Source: a virus. Taken from it: 22,915 nucleotides of DNA. The notes under the pieces are model-generated. The model was not told the origin of the DNA. It saw nothing but the letters and a program-made list of their open reading frames with translations, and searched no databases. The position numbers and the translations under genes are program-made. Below, piece after piece: positions 6,229 to 12,820 of the stretch (the first letter of the stretch is position 1; each line of letters begins with the position of its first letter). The stretch covers positions 1-22,915 of the IMG/VR virus record IMGVR_UViG_3300025131_000463; one strand, written 5' to 3'.

Positions 6229-8176
6229 TTGTTTCAGCCTCCGACTCTTTTGTTTCTAATTCGGTAATTAGTTTTCGAATATCTTTTGTGTTCTCTAGCA
6301 GACTTATCTCGTCTTCATCATTATAAATAGGTTCGTGTTGTTCATAAAGTGCGTTGATATTTAAAAGCTGATGTCCGGGAAATACATCTCGATGTGCAGT
6401 TTTCCCCCCGCTCTTCGTGGCGCTGCGTAGTTTACGAGTGGTGGGGCCCGATTTGTTAGTGCGACTTCGCTTTGATTTTACTGGAAAATATGGCTTCCCG
6501 TGAGATCTGGCAGCCAAACTTGCGTCGGTTGGATTATCTTCTCTACGAGCCGGTGCTGCCAATAGGGTGCTCTCTTCACCACCTAGTTCTTCACCGCCTA
6601 GTTCGCCACCTAGTTCTTCACCGCCTAGTTCGCCACCTAGTTCTTCACCGCCTAGTTCGCCACCTAGTTCACCACCTAGATCACCGCCTAAGCCTCCGCC
6701 CGCAGCCTCGGCGGCCGCTTCTTCTGTAACAGCATCCAAAGCAGCCTGATATTTGCGATCATAGAAGGCCTCGCGCTGGTTGCGCAAGAACTCTTCGTCC
6801 GTTAAGTTAAGAATATTCTTGGCAATCCAGTGCTTGCTAAACATCCCCTCTACTACGTTGTTTGCAAGATCGAACTTGGTTCGCAGATGTTCAATCTCTT
6901 GTAGCTCAGCGAGTTTGGAAGGATTATTTAAGGCAAGTTTAAACGAAATCAAGTCTGGCCCTCTGTATCCTAAAGTATATAAGTGAACAACGGCTATCTT
7001 TTCAAGTTCCGATAGGAGAGCGCGCTGTAATCTTTGGATAGTTCGTGCAAATCGAATATCCTTTTGAGCCAGGGTGGTATCACCTTCGCCGCCACCTTCG
7101 CTCATAGTCAAATAAGCTTGAGGAATCTTAATAGCAGAAAATAATTTATCGCGAATATACTTTACATCGTCAATATCATTAAGTTGCGAGGCGCCGGCAA
7201 GTGTTGAGATATCAGATCCTACGCCGCCTCGAATGGGAATAAAATAATCTTCTTCAACAGAAAGAGGATTATAGCGCAAATCAACTCGGCCCGTGTCGGC
7301 ATTTATTAAAGAGTTTCTTTTTAAGGATGTTTTAACCTTTTCCATATATTGTTCCACTTCCTGTGGAGGAATATTGCCTACGTCAATCTTAAACATGCGC
7401 CGCTCAGGGGCGCGGACAACACGATATGCTAGCATTGCGTCTTCAATCAAGACAAGCTGTCGCCAAATACGACGCGAAGGATCTAGAACCGAAGTGCCAT
7501 AGGGGGCGTGTTTATCGTTGCCTAGAATTCTAAAGTGTGCACACTGCCAATTTTCAAATGTCATATTGGCCGAGTTCCACTGAAATTGAACATAGTTAGG
7601 ATTGGTGGGATCTTGGCCTTCGAGCCTTTCTACCTCTCCCGACGGAAGCCCAACTACGCTTTTAACTCCAAGAACCTCATCGATGTCCAAATATAAAAAG
7701 AAGTCTCCATACTTACACATTGTTCGTGCCCAGCCAAATGCATTAAACTCAATGTTGAGTGCATCATAAAAAAGCGATTCTATGATTGTTTTGATTTCAT
7801 CGTTGCGACACTCTATCTTAACAAGCTTATTAAATTCATTTGAAGTGGTCATTTCATCAGCATATATATCCAAAGCAGATGCGATCTCTGGCATATATTC
7901 CATTTGATCAAAATCGATGTAGCGCTCATTGCGATTCTGATTCCGCATTGCTGCGGACGTCATCATATTATAATTGCGAGAAAGATTGTCGGCCGAACGC
8001 TTGAACTGCTTGCCGCTCAAACTATTAAATCGATATTGAAACTTGTCTAGACCAGAGCGTCGCTCTTCGCGTGTAAATTGTGCCCGATAATTAATCAAAG
8101 GGCCCGAAAGAAGCCTGGTTAACCTCTTAAAAAGTGGGGACGCTGGGTTGCGTGGATTATTGTCCTTATTTGCCAT
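6209..8176 (-). CDS. Portal vertex protein, T4 gp20-like
   Basis: This 655-residue protein matches the T4 gp20 portal family, the dodecameric ring through which DNA enters the head. Family-like segments include RNYNMMTSAAMRNQNRNERYIDFDQMEYMPEI... near residues 67-98 (here cut), ASALDIYADEMTT, WRQLVLIEDAMLAYRVVRAP and APERRMFKIDVGNIPP in the core, and AIKIPQAYLTMSEGGGEGD further on. T4 gp20 is 524 residues. The extra length here is mainly a C-terminal extension with a Gly/Glu/Leu repeat (about 490-540), a basic Ser/Thr/Lys stretch (about 560-600) and an acidic end. The gene follows the terminase gene by 5 bases and overlaps the next gene by 20. Confidence 0.92.
   Translation of the reverse strand: MANKDNNPRNPASPLFKRLTRLLSGPLINYRAQFTREERRSGLDKFQYRFNSLSGKQFKRSADNLSRNYNMMTSAAMRNQNRNERYIDFDQMEYMPEIASALDIYADEMTTSNEFNKLVKIECRNDEIKTIIESLFYDALNIEFNAFGWARTMCKYGDFFLYLDIDEVLGVKSVVGLPSGEVERLEGQDPTNPNYVQFQWNSANMTFENWQCAHFRILGNDKHAPYGTSVLDPSRRIWRQLVLIEDAMLAYRVVRAPERRMFKIDVGNIPPQEVEQYMEKVKTSLKRNSLINADTGRVDLRYNPLSVEEDYFIPIRGGVGSDISTLAGASQLNDIDDVKYIRDKLFSAIKIPQAYLTMSEGGGEGDTTLAQKDIRFARTIQRLQRALLSELEKIAVVHLYTLGYRGPDLISFKLALNNPSKLAELQEIEHLRTKFDLANNVVEGMFSKHWIAKNILNLTDEEFLRNQREAFYDRKYQAALDAVTEEAAAEAAGGGLGGDLGGELGGELGGEELGGELGGEELGGELGGEELGGEESTLLAAPARREDNPTDASLAARSHGKPYFPVKSKRSRTNKSGPTTRKLRSATKSGGKTAHRDVFPGHQLLNINALYEQHEPIYNDEDEISLLENTKDIRKLITELETKESEAETSESKAQ
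6580..6660 (-). repeat. Three exact 27-bp tandem repeats in portal C-terminus
   Basis: Copies at 6580-6606, 6607-6633 and 6634-6660 are identical as read, and a degenerate copy continues to about 6700. Each encodes nine residues of a Gly/Glu/Leu pattern (GELGGEELG). The repeat lies in the portal's C-terminal extension and would be flexible and acidic. Copy number could vary without breaking the frame. Confidence 0.9.
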
Positions 8177-8181
8177 TTTGC

Positions 8182-9768
8182 TTATCCTTTAATAATTCCT
8201 AAATATTGTTCGTTGAAGCCCTCAGCTTGTTTTGTTCGTTCCTCTTCGGTGTGGCGCCGGTGTCCCAGCATTCCTGGAATAGTTGTGGACATTTTTCGCG
8301 AAGAAACCGATATCGACGAAAGAGCGTTCTTATTATATTCTGTTAATCTCTGATTCTCAACCAAAACCGTATCTCTTACCCAACATCCAATAGCAAATGA
8401 CATAATCAAATCGTCATTATAACTTCTCATCGCTTGAGGCCTTCCGTTGTGCCAAATGAATGTTTTCATCTCTGAAAGCAAACGATTTGAGTTAATCTTA
8501 ATTAGTTTATTTCTCATAAACTCTTCCATCTTTGCTATCACCAAGGGTCTTGTTTTTGACGAGGTTGTAAACCCGGGAACAACGTTAGACATCCACTGAG
8601 CTTGAATAGGATCAACATAATCATGGGAAGACTTCGTAGAATGATAAACATTATTATAGCCCTTATCCTTAAGTTTATTAAGGACAGCAAAGCCAATGTT
8701 GTTATTTTCAGCCACCATCATGCACGTGCCATATTCCGTACCGGCATCAAATAACATATCAGCATAATCATCCGGATTAGGCTTTCCAATATATTCCGCA
8801 ACTATCTCCATGGTCTCTAGCTTAAAAACATGAAATGCCGAGTTATCCTGGCCGTCGCCCCTGGCTATGTCTGCCGAGAGAAGATATGTGCTGTCTGGCT
8901 GATATTCTTCCCATATCCAGTAATTGCGATCAAAGCCGGTACGATATTTGGGCTCTTTAGTATTCTCGAGATAGTGAATAATGTCGTCTGGATGTATCAC
9001 AGTCTCTCCTGAAACATTAAAATTGCATTCAAGCTCTTGCGCGATCTGGCGACTGGACATGTTTTTTGTCTCTTTTTCATACCATAGTTGATCCCGATCG
9101 GGGTGAACATCCCACTTTAGTGTGGTCATATGAAAAGCGTTTGTGCCGGCTTCCGCCTCAACACAGGCCTTGTGAAACCAATTGCCAACGCCGTTGGGAG
9201 TAGAAAGAGCAATGCATCGACCGCCGGTTGACAGGGTAGGATAGAGTGCGGTCCAAAGTTCTTCTAAGGCCTCAACGTGTGCAGCCTCATCAACAACCAA
9301 TAAAGATAATGCCTCGGAACGACCAGCGTCAGCAGAGGTTGAAGAAGCCTTAATCTGTGAACCATTGGTGAGCTCAAACGAAGTCCTGTTATCAATATGA
9401 ATCTCGGAGATCCTCATCCACGGAGGCAACTGTTTCATAATCTTTTTAACTTTGCGAACAAGGTTGGTCGCTGTTTGTAGCTTTGTGGCTACAACCAAAA
9501 TATTCTTGTCACGGTGAAATAACATCAGCCACACAATATATGCTGCCGTGATGGTAGAGATACCAAGCTGTCGTGCTTTTAAAATGACGTTAAAGCGATA
9601 ATCGTTAAAATCTTTTAGAAGAGCGTCCTGAAAGTCATAGGTCTTAAAGGGAATAAGACCCCTCTGGGGGTGGGATATTTTGCAGTAGCTCGTAATAAAA
9701 TGTACTGGATCTTTGCCAGATTTTACTACTTCTTTTAAGATTTCCTGCTTTGTAAGCTGATACCCCAT
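8182..9768 (-). CDS. Terminase large subunit, T4 gp17-like
   Basis: This 528-residue ATPase-nuclease packages DNA into the prohead through the portal. The ATPase part shows a Walker A variant at 65-72 (ARQLGIST), Walker B at 156-161 (LLVVDE) and the coupling motif near 188-190 (LST). The RNase H-fold nuclease part shows acidic residues in SADIARGDGQDNS (Asp300), MVAENNNIG (Glu354) and YNDDLI (Asp452 and Asp453). Order and length fit complete gp17-like proteins (T4 gp17 is 610 residues). The N-terminal small-subunit contact region appears short. The portal gene follows directly. No obvious small terminase gene precedes it. Confidence 0.95.
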   Translation of the reverse strand: MGYQLTKQEILKEVVKSGKDPVHFITSYCKISHPQRGLIPFKTYDFQDALLKDFNDYRFNVILKARQLGISTITAAYIVWLMLFHRDKNILVVATKLQTATNLVRKVKKIMKQLPPWMRISEIHIDNRTSFELTNGSQIKASSTSADAGRSEALSLLVVDEAAHVEALEELWTALYPTLSTGGRCIALSTPNGVGNWFHKACVEAEAGTNAFHMTTLKWDVHPDRDQLWYEKETKNMSSRQIAQELECNFNVSGETVIHPDDIIHYLENTKEPKYRTGFDRNYWIWEEYQPDSTYLLSADIARGDGQDNSAFHVFKLETMEIVAEYIGKPNPDDYADMLFDAGTEYGTCMMVAENNNIGFAVLNKLKDKGYNNVYHSTKSSHDYVDPIQAQWMSNVVPGFTTSSKTRPLVIAKMEEFMRNKLIKINSNRLLSEMKTFIWHNGRPQAMRSYNDDLIMSFAIGCWVRDTVLVENQRLTEYNKNALSSISVSSRKMSTTIPGMLGHRRHTEEERTKQAEGFNEQYLGIIKG

Positions 9769-9777
9769 GACACTTTG

Positions 9778-10323
9778 TTAATTACCTTTACGCGTATCGT
9801 TTTTGGGGCGCTTATTGCGAGGGCCCAATGCGAGCCAGCTTTTAACAGCCTTATCTAGTCGTTCTTCGGACGTTCCTCTGACCTCTTCGACTTCATTAAT
9901 GCCGCCAATTTTGTAATCACATGTAGCGCAAACGTCTGTTCTGTAGTTTGAAAGCTTTTGTACGAGAATTGAAGGCTCGCCTATCTTAGTAAGCGCTAGA
10001 CTGTTTCCGGTAATTGCTTTATACTCTTTCTTGAGGAAGGAGGCGATCTTACCTATCATACCAGATATTTCGTTTTCAAACCCCTTCTGAGCTACTTCTT
10101 TCAAGCGCGTCTCTGACTGATAAAGGATAGTTAAGATAGGACCGTTAAAGCGCACTTTGAATCCGTCAGATACGCGTCTATCATTAATAATGTGTCCCTC
10201 TTCTCGCTTCAGGCCCACCTTGCGCGCGCGGCCGTCTGCATTTAAAGACTCTTCGTGAGATCCATCCCATGCATTTGCCGCGGCCTGATTAATGCCTTGA
10301 ATGATTTCTAATACTGTTGCCAT
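9778..10323 (-). CDS. Unassigned protein directly upstream of terminase
   Basis: This 181-residue protein begins ATVLEIIQGINQAAANAWDG and continues with VGLKREEGH, DGFKVRFNG and ETRLKEVAQKGFENEI. I remember this layout from uncharacterised proteins of marine T4-type phages. A single Cys-x-x-Cys lies at 132-135. The C-terminus is basic and low in complexity (GPRNKRPKNDTRKGN). There is no signal peptide or membrane segment. Its place just before the large terminase gene would suit a small terminase subunit or neck protein, but I see no helix-turn-helix or other small-subunit signature, so I leave it unassigned. It overlaps the preceding gene as TAATG. Confidence 0.6.
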   Translation of the reverse strand: MATVLEIIQGINQAAANAWDGSHEESLNADGRARKVGLKREEGHIINDRRVSDGFKVRFNGPILTILYQSETRLKEVAQKGFENEISGMIGKIASFLKKEYKAITGNSLALTKIGEPSILVQKLSNYRTDVCATCDYKIGGINEVEEVRGTSEERLDKAVKSWLALGPRNKRPKNDTRKGN

Positions 10324-10544
10324 TATTTTTTACTCTCCTGGAAAGGGGCCCCGGGGCCTGGATCTCCTCGATCCATCAATTTGTTTTCTATATTATCTAC
10401 GCGTTGTTGCAGGCTCTTCACCATTTTTGCAACAGTTTCAAGCGGGAGTAGATTGGGGGGTATCTCGTGAGTCATTTGCTCTCGGCCTCCCTCGGCGAGT
10501 TCTTCTCTAATGATCCTGCGCAGTTGCGCTTTACTTATTTTCAT
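10323..10544 (-). CDS. Small helical protein with phage-type N-terminal helix
   Basis: I place the start at ATG 10544, giving 73 residues, because GGAGA lies 7 bases upstream and the N-terminus MKISKAQLRRIIREEL matches a short helix that recurs at the start of many marine phage proteins in my memory. A longer frame from TTG 10622 is open but lacks support. An L-A-E-G sequence (residues 16-19) fits a T4 gp21-type cleavage site. A coiled-coil-like helix follows at about 39-57 (VAKMVKSLQQRVDNIENKL), then a Pro/Gly-rich tail. It overlaps the end of the zinc-ribbon gene. The function is unknown; a head-targeted peptide or assembly protein is one possibility. Confidence 0.6.
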   Translation of the reverse strand: MKISKAQLRRIIREELAEGGREQMTHEIPPNLLPLETVAKMVKSLQQRVDNIENKLMDRGDPGPGAPFQESKK

Positions 10545-10920
10545 GATTTGGTCTCCAGCCTGTTGCCCATCTTTCTTCTCTTCCATCCACCCACTTAATG
10601 TAACATCTCCAACAACATTCAAATTTATTCATATACAGGTTGTTGCGCACATCAAACGAATACTTGTCACAAACAGAGCAAACCCTATTTGTATCTTTAG
10701 TAAGTAGTTTTTTATTAATCAAAAATCCATCTTGTTCTACTTTCTCTAATTGAGTTTCGTTCTTCCTAAGTTTCTCAACAAAAAGTTTAGATTGCTGGAT
10801 GTATTCTTGTTCTTTGTCCTCGTCCCAAAACTTGCGAGGGTTGTCGACGGTTTCAGCGCCATACTTCTGTGCGATAGCTTTCTCTAACTTGGGGATGTAG
10901 TTGGGATCTTTTTTTGTCAT
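10531..10920 (-). CDS. Zinc-ribbon protein of unknown role
   Basis: This 129-residue protein has a charged helical N-terminal half and a C-terminal zinc-ribbon-like module: Cys81-x-x-Cys84, then about 18 residues, then Cys103-x-x-Cys106 (ECCWRCYIKW). These four cysteines probably bind one zinc ion. The tail WVDGREERWATGWRP is Trp- and Arg-rich. I remember close relatives as uncharacterised proteins of marine phages. It starts 6 bases after the preceding stop without a strong Shine-Dalgarno site, so coupling is likely. It sits three genes before the large terminase. Nucleic acid binding is possible but unproven. Confidence 0.65.
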   Translation of the reverse strand: MTKKDPNYIPKLEKAIAQKYGAETVDNPRKFWDEDKEQEYIQQSKLFVEKLRKNETQLEKVEQDGFLINKKLLTKDTNRVCSVCDKYSFDVRNNLYMNKFECCWRCYIKWVDGREERWATGWRPNHENK

Positions 10921-10926
10921 ATGGCA

Positions 10927-11712
10927 TTAAGCTGTTGTATAAGAGCCATCGGGATCAAACCATATCACCCTTTCGTGGTCGGTGGCATTTCCAGAAAGGC
11001 AAAAACCCATCACCCTTATTACACTACCGCTTGCTGTGGGTATTGTGTCGGACATAGTTCCATTGGTCAGTGTTTTGTCCGATATATAAACAGGAACACC
11101 GGGATTCCACGGAGACCCATGAGAATAGGTACCAACACGTGCATATCCTTTTAAAAGCATTCCGTGGACATCTGGATCGGTTCCCATGGCGAATGCCACA
11201 AGAGCGGTGCCCGAGGTTGCGACAGAGCCATCGGTTAGTGCCCAATTGCCGGAAGTGTTTAAATGATAGATCTTACCAGCTACCGTAGTACCACCGCCCC
11301 ACTTCAATATTATTCCACATGCCGCATCAGGATTGCCGGTGACGCTGCTCTCGAAATATTTAAACTCTGTCGTTGCGAAGTCTTCTACCCAATTAAAATG
11401 ACCCGGGATGATGCCTGCGGGACTAATAGTCTCCATCTCATCTCGCGCATTACGATCTATATTTAATTGAGAGTCGTTATTCCCGGTTTTATTAAGATGT
11501 AAATTTACCGATCGGCTCAATCCATTGAAAGGTGCACGTTCCCTGTTTAAAATAATCAACGTATCCGGATCTTCATCGGGGTTAAGTTCTAGTTCTCTAA
11601 GGAAATTAAATACCTGCGTGAAGTTGGTAAGAAATTTAATTATTGCATCCCTGGAACGCAAAAGATCTGGCAAATTAAAGTAACCTGGGACTCCAAATCT
11701 AGGTATTTTCAT
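10927..11712 (-). CDS. Virion-structural-type protein with beta-rich C-terminus
   Basis: This 261-residue protein has a helical N-terminal part (PDLLRSRDAIIKFLTNFTQV) and a beta-rich C-terminal part from about residue 130. The latter contains GKIYHLNTSGNWALTDGS, GMLLKGYARVGTY, GVPVYISDKT and RVMGFCLSG ... VIWFDPDGSY. This order (x-G-x-Y-Y-L ... L-L-x-G-x-A ... P-V-Y-I-S ... R-V-x-G ... I-x-F-D-P-D) is one I associate with phage appendage and decoration proteins of marine phages, without an exact assignment. It overlaps the previous gene as TAATG. A fibre or surface protein is plausible, and its place after the small membrane genes is unexplained. Confidence 0.6.
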   Translation of the reverse strand: MKIPRFGVPGYFNLPDLLRSRDAIIKFLTNFTQVFNFLRELELNPDEDPDTLIILNRERAPFNGLSRSVNLHLNKTGNNDSQLNIDRNARDEMETISPAGIIPGHFNWVEDFATTEFKYFESSVTGNPDAACGIILKWGGGTTVAGKIYHLNTSGNWALTDGSVATSGTALVAFAMGTDPDVHGMLLKGYARVGTYSHGSPWNPGVPVYISDKTLTNGTMSDTIPTASGSVIRVMGFCLSGNATDHERVIWFDPDGSYTTA

Positions 11713-12179
11713 TACTTGATTATCTCCGTCGATATGGCGAAAATCCCCAACGAAGTGACCGTTCCAATTCCAAACCCCAAAGCAACTAACCAGGGCGCTT
11801 GAGCAGGCTTGCGCTTCATTACTAGGTCATAAAGTCTATCATTTTCTGCTGTTTTAAGAATCATCATCTGTTCGTGGCGTGATTCCCATGACTTTATCTC
11901 TATGTCCTTGTAATTTAACTGTAAATTAAACCGCTCTTCTTGCAGATGAAGCTCGTATCCTATGCGCAAATCACACTCAGCACCCTCAAATTTCTTATCA
12001 ACAGCTATCTTTGCTGCAGCGTCCAACGATAAAAGGACCCCAGCAAACGGCGCCGGTTGGCCGGCCTCTAGAGAAACGATATCATACTCAGGAGAAGTTT
12101 CTTCTTCACCTTCCCCAAAAGCGTAGGAGGGAAGTACAAGATTAAAGATGACTAATAAAGATAATAGTTTTCTAGCCAT
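11712..12179 (-). CDS. Exported protein with C-terminal membrane segment
   Basis: I start at ATG 12179, 8 bases inside the preceding gene. A TTG two codons upstream is also open. The 155-residue product has a classical signal peptide (ARKLLSLLVIFNLVLPSYA, probable cut after Ala20), an acidic exported start, a helical middle (about 85-125) and a C-terminal membrane segment at about 128-149. The segment APFAGVLLSLDAAAKI is familiar from uncharacterised marine phage proteins. The topology (exported body, C-terminal inner-membrane anchor) is that of a one-piece spanin, but no lipobox cysteine is present, so outer-membrane lipid anchoring is not supported. It may act with the preceding gene in lysis. 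This is a context-based inference. Confidence 0.6.
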   Translation of the reverse strand: MARKLLSLLVIFNLVLPSYAFGEGEEETSPEYDIVSLEAGQPAPFAGVLLSLDAAAKIAVDKKFEGAECDLRIGYELHLQEERFNLQLNYKDIEIKSWESRHEQMMILKTAENDRLYDLVMKRKPAQAPWLVALGFGIGTVTSLGIFAISTEIIK

Positions 12180-12588
12180 GTTCAAATCCGTAAAGTTTAG
12201 CTAGCTCTCTTGAAAGCTTCTCTGGATCATTATAGCTCTCATCGATAAGATTTTTAAGTTCCTTCTTTTTCGCCGAGTCTAGAGTTTCATTTCGCTTGGC
12301 ATATTCTTCTTCTAGTGCGCGCAAGTTTTCATTATATGCCTCAAGAGCTTTCTTTTTTTCTTCCGCTTCTTTTTTGTGAGTCTCGTTAAGAACCTCAACC
12401 TCTTTTTTATAACTCGCGCGCGAACCCTCGTAAGCATCTATTACAGCCGCCAAGAAAGCAGAGTTTCTTGTGAGAGCATAAAGCAGTAACCCAACAAGCA
12501 CCATTAAAAATAATATCGGGGCCCACCAATGCGCTTTTGTCCAGGCCCATGATTTTTTTAAAAACTTTTTAACCGCTAACCACTTCAT
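12172..12588 (-). CDS. Membrane-anchored coiled-coil protein, inner-spanin-like
   Basis: This 138-residue protein has a basic N-terminus, one membrane segment at about 21-39 (WWAPILFLMVLVGLLLYAL) and a long charged coiled-coil-like region at about 55-115 rich in Lys and Glu. This is the layout of inner-membrane spanins (Rz-like), which join an outer partner to disrupt the outer membrane at the end of lysis. Tail-tube or other membrane roles cannot be excluded. A good AAGGAG lies before the start, and the start overlaps the holin-like gene's stop as TAATG. The next gene overlaps its 3' end, as outer-spanin genes often do. Confidence 0.55.
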   Translation of the reverse strand: MKWLAVKKFLKKSWAWTKAHWWAPILFLMVLVGLLLYALTRNSAFLAAVIDAYEGSRASYKKEVEVLNETHKKEAEEKKKALEAYNENLRALEEEYAKRNETLDSAKKKELKNLIDESYNDPEKLSRELAKLYGFEHG

Positions 12589-12773
12589 TACTTAACTCCT
12601 TTTAATCTCGCTACCGTATCAACGACTCCCTGTGTACCAATGTATACTACAGTAATCATGGTCCAGTCAGCCGATGCAAGATCGGCAAATGCTAATAGAC
12701 AAGTTGCTGTCGCCCAAGCTAGAAGCTTGCGAGAAACAACCTTATTTAGTCCTTTATCTAGTAAATGTTTCAT
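12588..12773 (-). CDS. Small two-helix membrane protein, holin-like
   Basis: This 61-residue protein has a basic N-terminus (KHLLDKGLNKVVSRK), hydrophobic segments at about 17-35 and 37-55, and a basic C-terminus (ARLKGVK). Size, charge and two closely spaced segments suit a class II holin, which makes the membrane lesion that starts lysis. The first segment may also be read as a signal-like helix ending at ADLASA. No sequence family is certain. It is the first gene of a three-gene cluster of membrane or exported proteins. Its ribosome binding site (AAAGGAAAA) lies in the 3' arm of a 10-bp inverted repeat, so translation may be controlled. Confidence 0.5.
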   Translation of the reverse strand: MKHLLDKGLNKVVSRKLLAWATATCLLAFADLASADWTMITVVYIGTQGVVDTVARLKGVK

Positions 12774-12775
12774 AG

Positions 12776-12810
12776 TGTTTTCCTTTCTATATAATTAGTG
12801 AAGGAAAACA
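12776..12810 (-). promoter_or_regulatory. Hairpin over the holin-like gene's ribosome binding site
   Basis: On the minus strand TGTTTTCCTT (12810-12801) is followed by a 15-base AT-rich loop and by AAGGAAAACA (12785-12776), a perfect 10-bp inverted repeat. The 3' arm holds the Shine-Dalgarno sequence and the ATG lies 2 bases beyond it. The loop contains CTAATTATATAG, which could be a promoter core. Messages read through from the upstream gene would hide the start; messages started in the loop would lack the 5' arm. No T-tract follows, so it is not a typical terminator. Confidence 0.6.
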
Positions 12811-12820
12811 AAGATTACAT

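Noticed and set aside
10323-10622. Longer version of the 73-residue gene starting at TTG 10622.
   Set aside because: It overlaps the zinc-ribbon gene by about 90 bases, and the ATG at 10544 has a good ribosome site and a familiar N-terminus.
12776-12810. The inverted repeat as a transcription terminator for the Mre11-Rad50 gene.
   Set aside because: The stem is AT-rich, no T-run follows on the coding strand, and the ATG of the next gene comes right after.
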